A stretch of 64,000 bases of DNA from AC-32 sp045806105 (lineage in GTDB: Bacteria; Actinomycetota; Thermoleophilia; Gaiellales; Gaiellaceae). The stretch lies in contig JBJMJY010000060.1 in the NCBI GenBank assembly GCA_045806105.1, positions 32,463 to 96,462 on the forward strand, given 5' to 3'. This document shows positions 41,137-50,087 of the stretch, piece by piece. The notes below the pieces were generated by a model. It was given only the letters and a program-made list of their open reading frames with translations, searched no databases and had not been told where the DNA came from. The stretch's first letter is position 1, and every line of letters starts with the position of its first letter. A program made the translations under genes and the position numbers.

Positions 41137-42714
41137 TCACTCCCACTCGATCGTCGACGGCGGCTTCGACGTGATGTCGAGCACCACGCGGTTCACCGCG
41201 GGCACCTCGTTGACGACTCGCGACGAGATCGTCTCCAGCAGGTCGTACGGCAGGCGCGCCCAGTCGGCGGTCATCGCGTCGTCGCTCGTGACCGCACGGA
41301 CCACCACCGGGTAGCCGTACGTGCGCTCGTCCCCCTGCACGCCCACCGAGCGGATCGCCGGCAACACCGCGAACGACTGCCACAGCTCACGGTAGAGCCC
41401 GGCGCGGCGAATCTCCTCCTGCAGGATCGCGTCCGCCTCGCGCAGGATCTCGAGCCGCTCGCGCGTCACCTCGCCGATGATCCGGATTGCGAGGCCCGGC
41501 CCCGGGAACGGCTGGCGCCAGACCATCCGCTCCGGCAGCCCGAGCTCCTCGCCGACGCGCCGCACCTCGTCCTTGAACAGCAGCCGCAGCGGCTCGACGA
41601 GCTCCATCTCCATGTCCTCGGGCAGACCGCCGACGTTGTGGTGCGACTTGATCGTCGCCGCCACGGACGCGTCGCCGCCTGACTCGATCACGTCCGAATA
41701 CAGCGTCCCCTGCACCAGGAACTTGGTCGCCCCGAGCCGCTGCGACTCCTCCTCGAAAACGCGGATGAACTCCTCGCCCACGGCCTTGCGCTTGGCCTCG
41801 GGGTCCGACACGCCCTCCAGCCGCGCCAGGAACCGCTCCTCCGCCGAGACGTGCACCAGCGGCACGTGGAAGTGGCCCTCGAAGGTCTCGACGACCTGTA
41901 CCGCCTCCTCCTTGCGCAGCAGTCCGTGATCCACGAAGACGCAGACGAGCTGGTCGCCGACCGCCTTGTGCACGAGCAACGCCGCGACCGCCGAGTCGAC
42001 CCCGCCGGAGAGCGCGCACAGCACACGCGCCGACCCGACCTGCGCCCGGATCCGCTCGACCTGCTCCTCGATCACTGCCGCGGCCGTCCAGGTCGGCGGC
42101 GCGTCTGCCACGCCGTAGAGGAAGTTCTTCAGCAGCTCCTGCCCGTGCGGCGTGTGGACGACCTCCGGGTGGAACTGGACGCCGTAGAGGCGCCGCTGCG
42201 GGTCCTCGAACGCGGCGATCGCCGCGGCAGGCGAGCCCGCCGTGATACGAGCACCCGCGGGCGGCGCGGCGACGGAGTCGCGGTGGCTCATCCAGCCCGT
42301 CTGCTGATCCGGCAGCCCGGCGAAGAGTTCGCTCTCCGGCTCCGCGCGCACGTCGGTCTTGCCGAACTCGGACACCCCGGTGCGCTCGACCGAGCCGCCG
42401 AGCTCCTGCGCCATCAGCTGCATGCCGTAGCAGATGCCGAGCGTCGGCACGCCCAGCGCGAACAGCTCCGGGTCGACCTTCGGCGCCCCCGCCGCGTACA
42501 CCGACGCCGGCCCGCCCGAGAGCACCAGCGCCCGCGGCTGCCGCGCCCGCGCCTCGGCCGCCGTGATCGAGTGCGGCACGAGCTCGGAGTACACCCGCGC
42601 CTCGCGCACCCGCCGCGCGATCAGCTGCGCGTACTGCCCGCCGCAGTCGAGCACGAGCACCGGCCGGTCCTCCGGCGACGGCTCGGGAACCGGGAGCGGG
42701 ACGACCTCGCCCAA
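41137..42714 (-). CDS. guaA: GMP synthase (glutamine-hydrolysing)
   Basis: 525 residues. The glutaminase domain has VLVLDCGGQYAQLIARRVRE, GICYGMQLMAQ (nucleophile Cys) and VQFHPEVVHT. The ATP-pyrophosphatase has the P-loop ALSGGVDSAVAALL and VFVDHGLLRK, and the dimerisation domain ends in DITSKPPSTIEWE. It converts XMP to GMP. It starts 3 bases after the guaB3 stop on the same strand. Confidence 0.97.
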   Translation of the reverse strand: MGEVVPLPVPEPSPEDRPVLVLDCGGQYAQLIARRVREARVYSELVPHSITAAEARARQPRALVLSGGPASVYAAGAPKVDPELFALGVPTLGICYGMQLMAQELGGSVERTGVSEFGKTDVRAEPESELFAGLPDQQTGWMSHRDSVAAPPAGARITAGSPAAAIAAFEDPQRRLYGVQFHPEVVHTPHGQELLKNFLYGVADAPPTWTAAAVIEEQVERIRAQVGSARVLCALSGGVDSAVAALLVHKAVGDQLVCVFVDHGLLRKEEAVQVVETFEGHFHVPLVHVSAEERFLARLEGVSDPEAKRKAVGEEFIRVFEEESQRLGATKFLVQGTLYSDVIESGGDASVAATIKSHHNVGGLPEDMEMELVEPLRLLFKDEVRRVGEELGLPERMVWRQPFPGPGLAIRIIGEVTRERLEILREADAILQEEIRRAGLYRELWQSFAVLPAIRSVGVQGDERTYGYPVVVRAVTSDDAMTADWARLPYDLLETISSRVVNEVPAVNRVVLDITSKPPSTIEWE

Positions 42715-42717
42715 CCG

Positions 42718-43875
42718 CTAGCCCATGCCGATCCGTTGTGCCTGCTGGAGCGACTTGCCTTCGGTCTTCATCGCCGGCGCGAACATCACCTCGGCGTTCT
42801 GGAAGTCGTGGATCGACTCGTAGCCGCAGGTCGCCATCGACGTGCGCAGCGCGCCCATCAGGTTCAGCGTGCCGTCGTTCTCGCGGGCGGGCCCGATCAC
42901 GATCTCCTCCAGGGTCGCGTTCTGCTCCACCGCCACTCGCGCACCGCGCGGCAACGTCGGGTGGAAAGTGGCCATTCCCCAGTGGAAGCCGCGGCCGGGC
43001 GCCTCCTTGGCGCGCGCCAGCGGCGAGCCGATCATCACCGCGTCGGCGCCGCAGGCGACCGCCTTCGAGATGTCGCCGCCGGTGCGCATGCCGCCGTCGG
43101 CGATCACGTTCACGTACTTGCCGGTCTCGAGCAGGTGCTGCACGCGGGCCGCCGTCGCGTCTGCGATCGCCGTCGCCTGTGGCACGCCCACGCCGAGAAC
43201 GCCGCGCGTCGTGCAGGCCTGCCCAGGCCCCACGCCGACCAGCACGCCCTCTGCGCCTGTCCGCATCAAGTGCAGCGCCGTCTGATACGAGGCGCAGCCC
43301 CCGACAATCGCGGGGATCGGCAGCGAGGAGATGAACTCCTTCAGGTTGAGCGCGTGCCCGTTCGACGAGACATGCTCGGCGGAGACGACCGTCCCCTGGA
43401 TGACCAGGATGTCGAGGCCGGCCTCGAGCGCGATCTCGTAGTGGTCGCGAACCTTCTGCGGGGTCAGCGACCCGGCCGCCAGCACGCCGGCCTCCTTGAT
43501 CTCCTCGATCCGCGACGCGATCAGCTTCGGCTCGACCGGCCTCGCGTAGATCTCCTGCATCCCGCGCGTCGCCTGCTCCTTCGGAAGCCTCGCGATCTTC
43601 TCGAGCTCGCGCTCCGGCTTTGCGTAGCGGGTGAAGATCCCCTCGAGGTTGAGCACCCCGAGCCCGCCGAGCTCGCCGAGCTTGATCGCGACCTCCGGCG
43701 AGACGACGCCGTCCATCGCCGACGCGAGCAGCGGCAGCTCGAGCAGGTGCGGCCCGAGCTTCCAGCCGATGTCCACGTCCTGCGGGTCACGCGTGCGCCT
43801 CGAGGGCACGATCGCGATGTCGTCGAACCCGTACGCCTGCCGTGCCTTCTTCCCCCGGCCGATCTCGATCTCCAC
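42718..43875 (-). CDS. guaB3: IMP dehydrogenase-related protein, GuaB3 family
   Basis: 385 residues, a TIM barrel without the CBS pair found in standard GuaB. The start IGRGKKARQAYGFDDIAIVPS and the core GVGPGQACTTRGVLGVGVPQATAI, which carries the catalytic Cys, are GuaB3 signatures. VIADGGMRTGGDISKAVACGADAVMIGSPLA holds the phosphate-binding site. The family acts on IMP or GMP; which direction is not clear from sequence alone. Operon with guaA supports guanine nucleotide synthesis. A hairpin with a short T run separates it from the gene upstream. Confidence 0.9.
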   Translation of the reverse strand: MEIEIGRGKKARQAYGFDDIAIVPSRRTRDPQDVDIGWKLGPHLLELPLLASAMDGVVSPEVAIKLGELGGLGVLNLEGIFTRYAKPERELEKIARLPKEQATRGMQEIYARPVEPKLIASRIEEIKEAGVLAAGSLTPQKVRDHYEIALEAGLDILVIQGTVVSAEHVSSNGHALNLKEFISSLPIPAIVGGCASYQTALHLMRTGAEGVLVGVGPGQACTTRGVLGVGVPQATAIADATAARVQHLLETGKYVNVIADGGMRTGGDISKAVACGADAVMIGSPLARAKEAPGRGFHWGMATFHPTLPRGARVAVEQNATLEEIVIGPARENDGTLNLMGALRTSMATCGYESIHDFQNAEVMFAPAMKTEGKSLQQAQRIGMG

Positions 43876-43900
43876 GGATTACCTCCCCTGGATGCACAAA

Positions 43901-43930
43901 GGCCCAGGCGCCGTTGCGATCGCCTGGGCC
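43901..43930 (-). terminator. intrinsic terminator upstream of guaB3
   Basis: GGCCCAGGCG and CGCCTGGGCC pair over 10 bases with a 10-base loop. On the minus strand TTTGTG follows. It ends the collagen-like gene (43995-45488) before guaB3. Confidence 0.7.
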
Positions 43931-43994
43931 GAAGATCCGTTCTCGCCGCCGTCTCTCAAGTGGACGGCGATCGTAGCACCGTGGCTGGACGGTG

Positions 43995-45488
43995 CTAGCG
44001 GCGCCGGAGGTACCCGACGCAGAAGACGTTCGGGCAGTGCGCGACCTTCACCGCGGTGCCGGTGACGTCGCGGTACGTGACGAGCGGGAGGCCGTCCGCG
44101 CCGATCGTCAGCGACGTGTACCAGCCGACGGTGCCGGGGCTGTCCACGGTCGTCGAGGTTGCCCCCGAGCACGCGACGTCGATGCAGTGCGCGACCTTCA
44201 GGTCGAGATTCGAGCCGCTGCTGTCGTAGTACGAGATGACGCCGAGGCCGTCGATCCCGACCGAGCTCGACGTGTACTGGCCGACGAGGCCGGACGAGTC
44301 GAGCGTCGAGGTCGTCGAGGCCGAGCACGTCACGTTCGAGCAGTGCGCCGCCTTGAGGTCGCCGGCGCCGTTGTCGTAGTAGCTCACGAGGCCGAGGCCG
44401 TCCGCGCCGACCGTGATCGAGGTGTCGAAGCCGACGGCGGGGCCGTTGTCGACCGTCGTGGCGGCCGCGGCCGTGCACGCGACATTCGAGCAGTGGGCGA
44501 CGCGCAGGCGCGTGTTCGTCGAGTCGAGGTAGCTGACGAGGCCGAGACCGTCGGCGCCGATCGCGACCGACGACGAGCGGCCGACGTCGTTCGTCGCGTC
44601 GATCGCGGTGATGGTCGCGGACGAGCAGGCGGTGTTCGAGCAGTGGGCGAGGTCGAGGTCGCCATTCGTGCCGTCGTAGTAGCTGATCAGCCCCAGGCCG
44701 TCGGTGCCCACGGTGATCGAGGTCTGCGAGTCGCCGACCTTCCCCGAGCCGTCGACGGTCGCCGTGGTGAACGTGCTGCACACGAGGTTGGTGCAGTGCG
44801 CGACCTTCAGGGCCGAGCTCGTGGCGTCGAGGTACGAGATCAGCCCCAGCCCGTCGGCGCCGACGGTGATCGACGGATAGCGGCCGACGTTGCCGGTCGA
44901 GTCGAGCACCGTCGCCGTCGCCGAGGAACACGTCGCGTCGGCGCAGTGCACGGCCTTGAGGTCGTTGTTGTTCGAGTCGAAGACGGCGACGAGCGGCAGC
45001 CCGTCGGAGCCGGAGATCACCGACGAGAAGGCGCCGTCGGCGCTCAGCGATCGCTCCGCTACGTTCGCGCGGCCGAGGTTCAAAAGCCCGAAGCCGCCGG
45101 GCGGCCCCACCAGGCCCTGGACGCCGGTCGCGCCCTTCGGGCCGGCCGGGCCGGTCGTGCCCCTCAGCCCGCGCGGCCCGAGGGTGCCGGGCGGTCCCTG
45201 TGGCCCGACGGGGCCGGCAGGGCCGCGCGCGCCCTCGGTTCCCGGCGGGCCTTTCACGCCTCCGGGAAGGACCGAGGCCGGAAACTTGCCGTTCCTGCCG
45301 AGGGCGAGCAGCTTGCCGGGCTTCGGCTTCTTCGAGGCGCCGATGCCGCCGACCTTCGCGGCATTCTTCGCGAACAGCGCGACACGCACCGCGCCGTGCA
45401 TGGCGGCGATGCCCTGGGGAGTGGCGCTGAGCGCTGCAACGGCGAGCGCCGCTGCAGACAGCACCACGGGGAGGTGCCGGCGATCCAT
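43995..45488 (-). CDS. secreted protein with collagen-like segment and seven ~50-residue repeats
   Basis: 497 residues from the ATG at 45488. After a signal peptide (about 1-24) and a basic linker comes a collagen-like run of Gly-X-Y triplets (about 79-131; GPPGTEGARGPAGPVGPQG). Seven repeats of about 50 residues fill 162-497, each with DGL.L(I/V)SY.D, L.(V/A)AHC, a second Cys five residues on, and a T(V/L)D...VG..(T/S)SI.(V/I)GA end. Seven such units suggest a seven-bladed propeller whose blades each carry a disulfide; the last is short. Probably a surface or matrix protein. No similar gene adjoins it. Confidence 0.8.
   Translation of the reverse strand: MDRRHLPVVLSAAALAVAALSATPQGIAAMHGAVRVALFAKNAAKVGGIGASKKPKPGKLLALGRNGKFPASVLPGGVKGPPGTEGARGPAGPVGPQGPPGTLGPRGLRGTTGPAGPKGATGVQGLVGPPGGFGLLNLGRANVAERSLSADGAFSSVISGSDGLPLVAVFDSNNNDLKAVHCADATCSSATATVLDSTGNVGRYPSITVGADGLGLISYLDATSSALKVAHCTNLVCSTFTTATVDGSGKVGDSQTSITVGTDGLGLISYYDGTNGDLDLAHCSNTACSSATITAIDATNDVGRSSSVAIGADGLGLVSYLDSTNTRLRVAHCSNVACTAAAATTVDNGPAVGFDTSITVGADGLGLVSYYDNGAGDLKAAHCSNVTCSASTTSTLDSSGLVGQYTSSSVGIDGLGVISYYDSSGSNLDLKVAHCIDVACSGATSTTVDSPGTVGWYTSLTIGADGLPLVTYRDVTGTAVKVAHCPNVFCVGYLRRR
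43998..45005. repeat. tandem ~150-bp coding repeat, seven copies
   Basis: The repeat units of the collagen-like protein are also visible in DNA, for example GAGATCAGCC or GAGGCCGAGGCCGTC-like segments at about 150-base intervals. Copies have diverged, so this is an old amplification. Confidence 0.6.
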
Positions 45489-45523
45489 CGCCGAGCAGAT
45501 ATCGGCTCGGTAAACGCCTCGCT

Positions 45524-46483
45524 TTAGTCTGCGACCGGCTCGAGCTGGGCGACCTCGATCGAGCTCACGAGGCGCCCTGCCTCGCGCGGCTCGAAGCGGC
45601 CGGCACCCAGCTCCAGCGTCGAGGCTGCACCCGCGGCGACCGCGCTTCGCAGCGCCTCCTCGTCCGAGCGGCCGTCGAGCCGCGCCGCCACGAACGCCGC
45701 GAGCAGCACGTCGCCCGAGCCGACCGCGGAAACGGGCTCGACTCGCGGCGCCGTGGCGCGGTAGCGCGTGGCGTGGCGGTCGGCCCGCAGCAGCGCCCAG
45801 CAGCCCGTCTCGCGCGTGATTAGCACGTTGCGCGCGCCCATCTCGGCGATCGTCTCGAGGCCGGTGACGAAGTCGTCGTCGTCGTGGAACTCCTGTCCGG
45901 CGAGCGCCTCGGCCTCGAGCTGGTTCGGCGAGACGAGCAACGGCTCGGCCTGGACGCCGTGTCGCAGGGGCTCGCCCTCGGAATCGAGCACGGTGTGGGC
46001 GCCCCGGCGGTTGAGCTCCCGAACCGCCTCGGCGTAGAAGTCCTCGCCGATCCCGCGGGGCAGCGATCCCGCGAAGATCACGTAGTCGGCGCCCTGCGAG
46101 AGGTAGGCCAGCTTCTCGAGCAGCGTCTCGAGCTCCTCCGCCTCGACGTGCGGGCCCCACTCGTTCACCTCGGTGTAGCTGGAGCCGGTGGGGTCGACGA
46201 TCGCGGTAGAGGTGCGCGACTCGCCGTCGATGCGGACGAGGTCGTTCAGGATCGCCTCTGCGGTCAGCTCCTCGACGATGCGTGTGCCCGTGCGGCCGCC
46301 GGCGAGGCCGGTCACGACGACCGGGACGCCGAGCCGCTTCAGCGCCCGCGCGATGTTGATCCCCTTGCCGCCGGCGAGCGTCAGGCCGGCGCTCGCGCGG
46401 TGGCGCTGGCCGCGCTGGAAGTTCGGCACGGTCAGCGTCCGGTCGATCGCCGCGTTGACGGTGACGGTGACGACCAGGCTCAC
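45524..46483 (-). CDS. PfkB-family sugar kinase, 1-phosphofructokinase-like
   Basis: 319 residues from the GTG at 46483. Start VTVTVNAAIDRTLTV and GGKGINIARALKRLG are FruK/LacC-type. The C-terminal anion hole is VSAVGSGDVLLAAFVA with catalytic Asp, and VIFAGSLPRGI is also typical. It should phosphorylate fructose-1-phosphate or tagatose-6-phosphate with ATP. There is no PTS gene beside it, so the substrate is open. It overlaps the carboxypeptidase stop by 4 bases. Confidence 0.88.
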   Translation of the reverse strand: MSLVVTVTVNAAIDRTLTVPNFQRGQRHRASAGLTLAGGKGINIARALKRLGVPVVVTGLAGGRTGTRIVEELTAEAILNDLVRIDGESRTSTAIVDPTGSSYTEVNEWGPHVEAEELETLLEKLAYLSQGADYVIFAGSLPRGIGEDFYAEAVRELNRRGAHTVLDSEGEPLRHGVQAEPLLVSPNQLEAEALAGQEFHDDDDFVTGLETIAEMGARNVLITRETGCWALLRADRHATRYRATAPRVEPVSAVGSGDVLLAAFVAARLDGRSDEEALRSAVAAGAASTLELGAGRFEPREAGRLVSSIEVAQLEPVAD

Positions 46484-47595
46484 GTAAACCACCCCCGCAT
46501 GTGGTGCAGGGTACGCCGCGCGTACCACCCGACGCGGCCCGGGAGGCCGGGACGCGCGACCGAGCGCGAGGCGACGAGAGGGACGGCTCCGACGAGCTTC
46601 CCGCGCTGGAAGACCTGGACCTGGCCGAGGGGCTGCCCGCGGGTCACGGGGAGGTCGGCCGCGTCCACGGCGATCACGCGCCGGACGAGCGGGTGGTCGA
46701 CCCGGAGCGACGGCGTCAGCGACCGGGCCGCGACGAGCGCGAGGGGCGCGTCGCCGTAGGCGAGCTCGGCCTGTGCGTAGGGCCGGCCCTTCACGACGAT
46801 CGTGGCAGAGCGGTAGCGCGAGAAGCCCCAGTCGAGCAGCTCCGCAAGGTCGCCGTTACGCACGTAGCGGTCGGGGCTCCCGAGCAGCGTCGCGTAGACG
46901 GTCACCCCGTCCCGCCGCGCCGCCGCGACCTCGGACCACCCGGCCGCCGAGGTGTGCCCGGTCTTCACGCCGAAGAGGCCGGGGTAGCTCGAGAGCAGGT
47001 CGTTCCAGGTAAGCAGCGTGCGCCCGCCGGAGATCGTCGCCGACCGCTGCCGGACGATTCCGCGCACGAGCGGCCGGTGCATCACCAACCGCGCGAGCAG
47101 CGTCACGTCGCGGGCGCTCGAGACGTGGCCGGGCGCGTCGAGCCCGTCCGGCCGGACGAAATGCGTGTCCCGCAGGCCGAGCTTCCGAGCCCGCGCGTTC
47201 ATCAGCGCGACGAAGCGCTGCTCATCGCCGCGGCCGACGTAGAAGGCGAGCGCGTCGGCGGCGTCGTTGGCGCTCTGGATCAGCGCGGCCTCCAGCAGCT
47301 CGCGGACGGTCATGCGCTCGCCCGGCCGCAGGTTCGCGCTCGACTCGCCGACGCTCGCCGCGAACGGGTTGACGACGACCACGTCGTCCGGCTTCGTCCG
47401 CTCGACCGTCAGCAGGACCGTCATCAGCTTGGTGATGCTCGCGATCGGCACCGGCCGGCGCGCGTCGCGAGCCAGCAGCACCTCGCCGGTGGCGCCGTTC
47501 TCGACCACGAACGAACGCCCCCGGACCTGCGGGGGAGCGGCGAAGACGGGGGCCGCGAGCGCGAGGGCAGCGGCGGCGGTGAGAACGCCCTTCAC
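46480..47595 (-). CDS. D-alanyl-D-alanine carboxypeptidase (PBP5/DacF type)
   Basis: 371 residues from the GTG at 47595 with a signal peptide (GVLTAAAALALAAPVFA). The three active-site motifs are SITK (PIASITKLM), SAN (QSANDAADAL) and KTG (GVKTGHTSAAGW). A C-terminal beta-domain (about 260-345) and a basic amphipathic tail (YARRTLHHMRGWF) anchor it to the membrane. It trims the terminal D-Ala from peptidoglycan stem peptides. Next to a LysM protein gene. Confidence 0.92.
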   Translation of the reverse strand: MKGVLTAAAALALAAPVFAAPPQVRGRSFVVENGATGEVLLARDARRPVPIASITKLMTVLLTVERTKPDDVVVVNPFAASVGESSANLRPGERMTVRELLEAALIQSANDAADALAFYVGRGDEQRFVALMNARARKLGLRDTHFVRPDGLDAPGHVSSARDVTLLARLVMHRPLVRGIVRQRSATISGGRTLLTWNDLLSSYPGLFGVKTGHTSAAGWSEVAAARRDGVTVYATLLGSPDRYVRNGDLAELLDWGFSRYRSATIVVKGRPYAQAELAYGDAPLALVAARSLTPSLRVDHPLVRRVIAVDAADLPVTRGQPLGQVQVFQRGKLVGAVPLVASRSVARPGLPGRVGWYARRTLHHMRGWFT

Positions 47596-47609
47596 GGCGG
47601 CCGGTGAGT

Positions 47610-47939
47610 CTATTTCACGCGGACGCGCTGGCCGACCGTCAGGTTCGTGGGCTCGATCCCCGGGTTCAGCACGAGCAGCTGCTCGACGCTGGTGTCGAAC
47701 CTGATCGCGACGTCGCTGAGCGTCTCGCCCGCCCGCAGCCGGTAGAAGCGCCGCTGGCGCGGAGGCGTCGCCGTCCGCGTCGTCGGCGTCACCACCGTCG
47801 CGGTCGGCGCCGAGGCGGTGTCTGGCGCGGCGTCGCCCCTGAGCCCGGAGCGCACGAGCAGCACCGCGATGGTGGCGGCGAGCAGGAACGCGAGCGGCGC
47901 GCCGTAACGCTTCGCCTGGTCGGACCAGCCGCGTGCCAC
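47610..47939 (-). CDS. membrane-anchored LysM domain protein
   Basis: 109 residues. One helix (YGAPLAFLLAATIAVLLV, about 12-29), a Thr/Pro/Ala linker (about 38-62) and a LysM domain: YRLRAGETLSDVAIRFDTSVEQLLVLNPGIEPTNLTVGQRVRV. LysM binds GlcNAc chains of peptidoglycan. It lies between pyrF and the carboxypeptidase gene on the same strand and so may be co-expressed with it. Confidence 0.88.
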   Translation of the reverse strand: MARGWSDQAKRYGAPLAFLLAATIAVLLVRSGLRGDAAPDTASAPTATVVTPTTRTATPPRQRRFYRLRAGETLSDVAIRFDTSVEQLLVLNPGIEPTNLTVGQRVRVK

Positions 47940-47942
47940 GAA

Positions 47943-48866
47943 CTACCAGCCGGAGACGGCCCAGACCTCGCGCCGCAGGCGCGCCGCCTCGGCCGAGGCC
48001 GCCGCCCGCCAGTCGTCGTTCCCGCCGCGGTACGCGTAGATCACGCTGCGGGAGGCATTGACGAGCGCGCTGGCGGGGCCGCTCGTGAACGCGCGCGCCA
48101 GATCGGCGGGAGTCGCACCCTGGGCCCCGACTCCGGGCAGGAGCAGAATCGCTTGCGGCAGCAGCCGGCGCGCCTCGCCGACTGCCCGCGGGTGCGTGGC
48201 GCCGACGACCGCGCCGACGCTCGACAGGCCCCGCTCGCCGACCAGGTCCTCGCCGAGCTCGTGCACCAGGAGCGCAACGTGCTGCCACACCCGGCGGCCG
48301 TCGGAGAGCGCGAGGTCCTGGATGTCGGCGCCGCCCTCGTTCGAGGTCTTGACGACGCAGAAGATCCCGCCGCCGTGGCGCCTGCAGGCGCCCAGGAACG
48401 GCTCGAGCGAATCCCGGCCGAGGTACGGGTTCACGGTCATCGCGTCGGCGAGCGGGGGAGTCGCGCCGCGAGGCTCGAGGTACGCCGTCGCGTACGCGCG
48501 CGAGGTCGAGCCGATGTCGCCGCGCTTGGCGTCGGCGAGGACGAGCAGGCCGGCGGAGCGAGCGTAGGCGCAGACGTCCTCGAGCGCCCGCAGCCCGTCG
48601 GCGCCGAGCGCCTCGAAAAACGCGAGCTGCGGCTTCACGCCGACGACGTGCGGCGCGACCGCGTCGACGATCCCGCAGCAGAAGCGGCCGCACGCAGCGG
48701 CGGCCGCCTCGCGCGAGAGGTGCGCGTTCCCGGCGAGCTCGACGGGGAGCAGGTCGGGGCGCGGGTCGAGCCCGACGAGCAGCTGGGAGCGCTTCCGCTC
48801 GACGGCCTCGGCGAGGCGGTCGGGGAAGAGCGCGGTCGCAACTGCCGGCTCGGCGCCCACTCGCAC
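47943..48866 (-). CDS. pyrF: orotidine-5'-phosphate decarboxylase, type 2
   Basis: 307 residues. LLVGLDPRPDLLP, VVGVKPQLAFFEALG and the catalytic LADAKRGDIGSTS (Lys-x-x-Asp pair) are those of the type 2 branch used by actinobacteria. LLPGVGAQGATPADL holds the phosphate loop and VNASRSVIYAY the end. It makes UMP from OMP, the last step of the pathway in which pyrE (49309) works just before it. Confidence 0.93.
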   Translation of the reverse strand: MRVGAEPAVATALFPDRLAEAVERKRSQLLVGLDPRPDLLPVELAGNAHLSREAAAAACGRFCCGIVDAVAPHVVGVKPQLAFFEALGADGLRALEDVCAYARSAGLLVLADAKRGDIGSTSRAYATAYLEPRGATPPLADAMTVNPYLGRDSLEPFLGACRRHGGGIFCVVKTSNEGGADIQDLALSDGRRVWQHVALLVHELGEDLVGERGLSSVGAVVGATHPRAVGEARRLLPQAILLLPGVGAQGATPADLARAFTSGPASALVNASRSVIYAYRGGNDDWRAAASAEAARLRREVWAVSGW

Positions 48867-48899
48867 GGAGGCTACCGCGCGTCGCGGCCGGTCAACGAA

Positions 48900-48923
48900 T
48901 GAGGGCCGCTCTCGCGGCCCTCA
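48900..48923 (-). terminator. intrinsic terminator after the HU gene
   Basis: TGAGGGCCGC and GCGGCCCTCA form a perfect 10-bp stem with a TCTC loop, 24 bases past the HU stop and before pyrF. Confidence 0.7.
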
Positions 48924-48947
48924 CGCAATCCTTCGGGAGCTTGCGGC

Positions 48948-49250
48948 CTAGAACCCGCCGCCTCCCCCGCCGCCAGTCTTGACGGCCGTCTTCAGCGAGC
49001 TGCCTGCCGAGAACTTGGGGACCGTCGCGGCCGGGATGGTGACCTTTTCGCTCGGGTTCCGCGGATTGACGCCCTGGCGCTCCTTGCGATGCTGAGTCGA
49101 GAACTTCCCGAAGCCGGTGAAGTTGACCTCGCCGCCGCCGCGCAGGACCTCGGTGATCGACTCGAGCACCGCGTCCACCGCGTCGCCCGCGTCGCGCCTC
49201 GACAGGTTGCCCTTCTGGGCCACCTTGTCGACGAACTCTTGCTTCGTCAC
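48948..49250 (-). CDS. HU-family DNA-binding protein
   Basis: 100 residues from the GTG at 49250, with GGGAGGAGAGGAG upstream. TKQEFVDKVAQKGNLSRRDAGDAVDAVLESI, GEVNFTGFGKFSTQHRKERQGVNPRNPSEKVTIPA and VPKFSAGSSLKTAV are HU/IHF blocks; the Pro in the RNPS arm intercalates DNA. The glycine-rich end (GGGGGGGF) is short and not the long basic tail of mycobacterial HU. It packs the chromosome. Confidence 0.93.
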   Translation of the reverse strand: MTKQEFVDKVAQKGNLSRRDAGDAVDAVLESITEVLRGGGEVNFTGFGKFSTQHRKERQGVNPRNPSEKVTIPAATVPKFSAGSSLKTAVKTGGGGGGGF

Positions 49251-49308
49251 AGTCGCTCCTCTCCTCCCGCTTGCGTAGGTAGGACCACGGCGCAAGACCC
49301 TAGCAGGG

Positions 49309-49878
49309 TTAGCCTTTCGGCTCAACCATGCGGTTTGCGGCACTTTTCGGCCCTTCCAGCAGCTCGGAGGCGCGGAAAAGGGGCCGTAGACGCACGCCGA
49401 CCCGCGCGAGAGCGTCGGCTCCGCCCTCCTCGCGGTCGACGACGCAGACCGCGGTTCCCACCTCCAGGCCGGCCTCGCGAAGCGCCTCGACCGCCTCGAT
49501 CGCGGCGCCCGCGGAGGTCACGACGTCCTCGACCAGGCACACGCGCTCGCCCTCGTCGAAGACGCCTTCGAGCCGGTTGGCGGTGCCGTAGCCCTTCGCC
49601 TCCTTGCGCACGATCAGGAACGGCAGCCCAGAGGCGAGGGATGCGGCGGCCGCAAGTGCGACCGCGCCGAGCTCCGGCCCGGCGAGACGCGCCGCCTCGG
49701 GCTCGTGCTCGGCGACGGTCGCGGCGATCAGCTCGCCGAGCGGGCCGAGGACGTCCGGGCGCGTCTCGAAGCGGTACTTGTCGAGGTAGTAGCGCGAGCG
49801 GCGGCCGGAGCGCAGGACGAAGTCGCCTTCGAGGTAGGCGTGCTGCCGCAGCGCGGCGCCGAGCTCGGCCCGCTTCAC
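49309..49878 (-). CDS. pyrE: orotate phosphoribosyltransferase
   Basis: 189 residues. FVLRSGRRSRYYLDKYRFETRPDVL and the PRPP-binding CLVEDVVTSAGAAIEAVEALREAG identify PyrE. It joins orotate and PRPP to OMP. Its ATG overlaps the stop of the small gene upstream. HU lies between pyrE and pyrF on the same strand. Confidence 0.93.
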   Translation of the reverse strand: MKRAELGAALRQHAYLEGDFVLRSGRRSRYYLDKYRFETRPDVLGPLGELIAATVAEHEPEAARLAGPELGAVALAAAASLASGLPFLIVRKEAKGYGTANRLEGVFDEGERVCLVEDVVTSAGAAIEAVEALREAGLEVGTAVCVVDREEGGADALARVGVRLRPLFRASELLEGPKSAANRMVEPKG

Positions 49879-50087
49879 TAGGCGCGGGCCGCGGCGAGCA
49901 GCTCGCGCGCGTGATGCAGCAGGCGATCGGCCTCCGGCGAGCCCTCGGTCAGCGTGACGAGCGAGCCGTCGGCGAAGTAGAGCTCCGCGCGGTCGCGGCG
50001 GCGCGCGGCGCGGCGGCGTAGGAGGATCGCGCCTGCGGCCGAGCCCGCGGCGGCCGCGGCGACTGCCATCACCCTACGACGCGGCAT
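49878..50087 (-). CDS. small protein with N-terminal membrane helix
   Basis: 69 residues. AVAAAAAGSAAGAILL (about 8-23) is a membrane segment, followed by a basic stretch (RRRAARRRDR) and a short domain ELYFADGSLVTLTEGSPEADRLLHHARELL. It overlaps both the roadblock-like gene (14 bases) and pyrE (1 base), so it is likely real and co-translated. Function unknown. Confidence 0.6.
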   Translation of the reverse strand: MPRRRVMAVAAAAAGSAAGAILLRRRAARRRDRAELYFADGSLVTLTEGSPEADRLLHHARELLAAARA

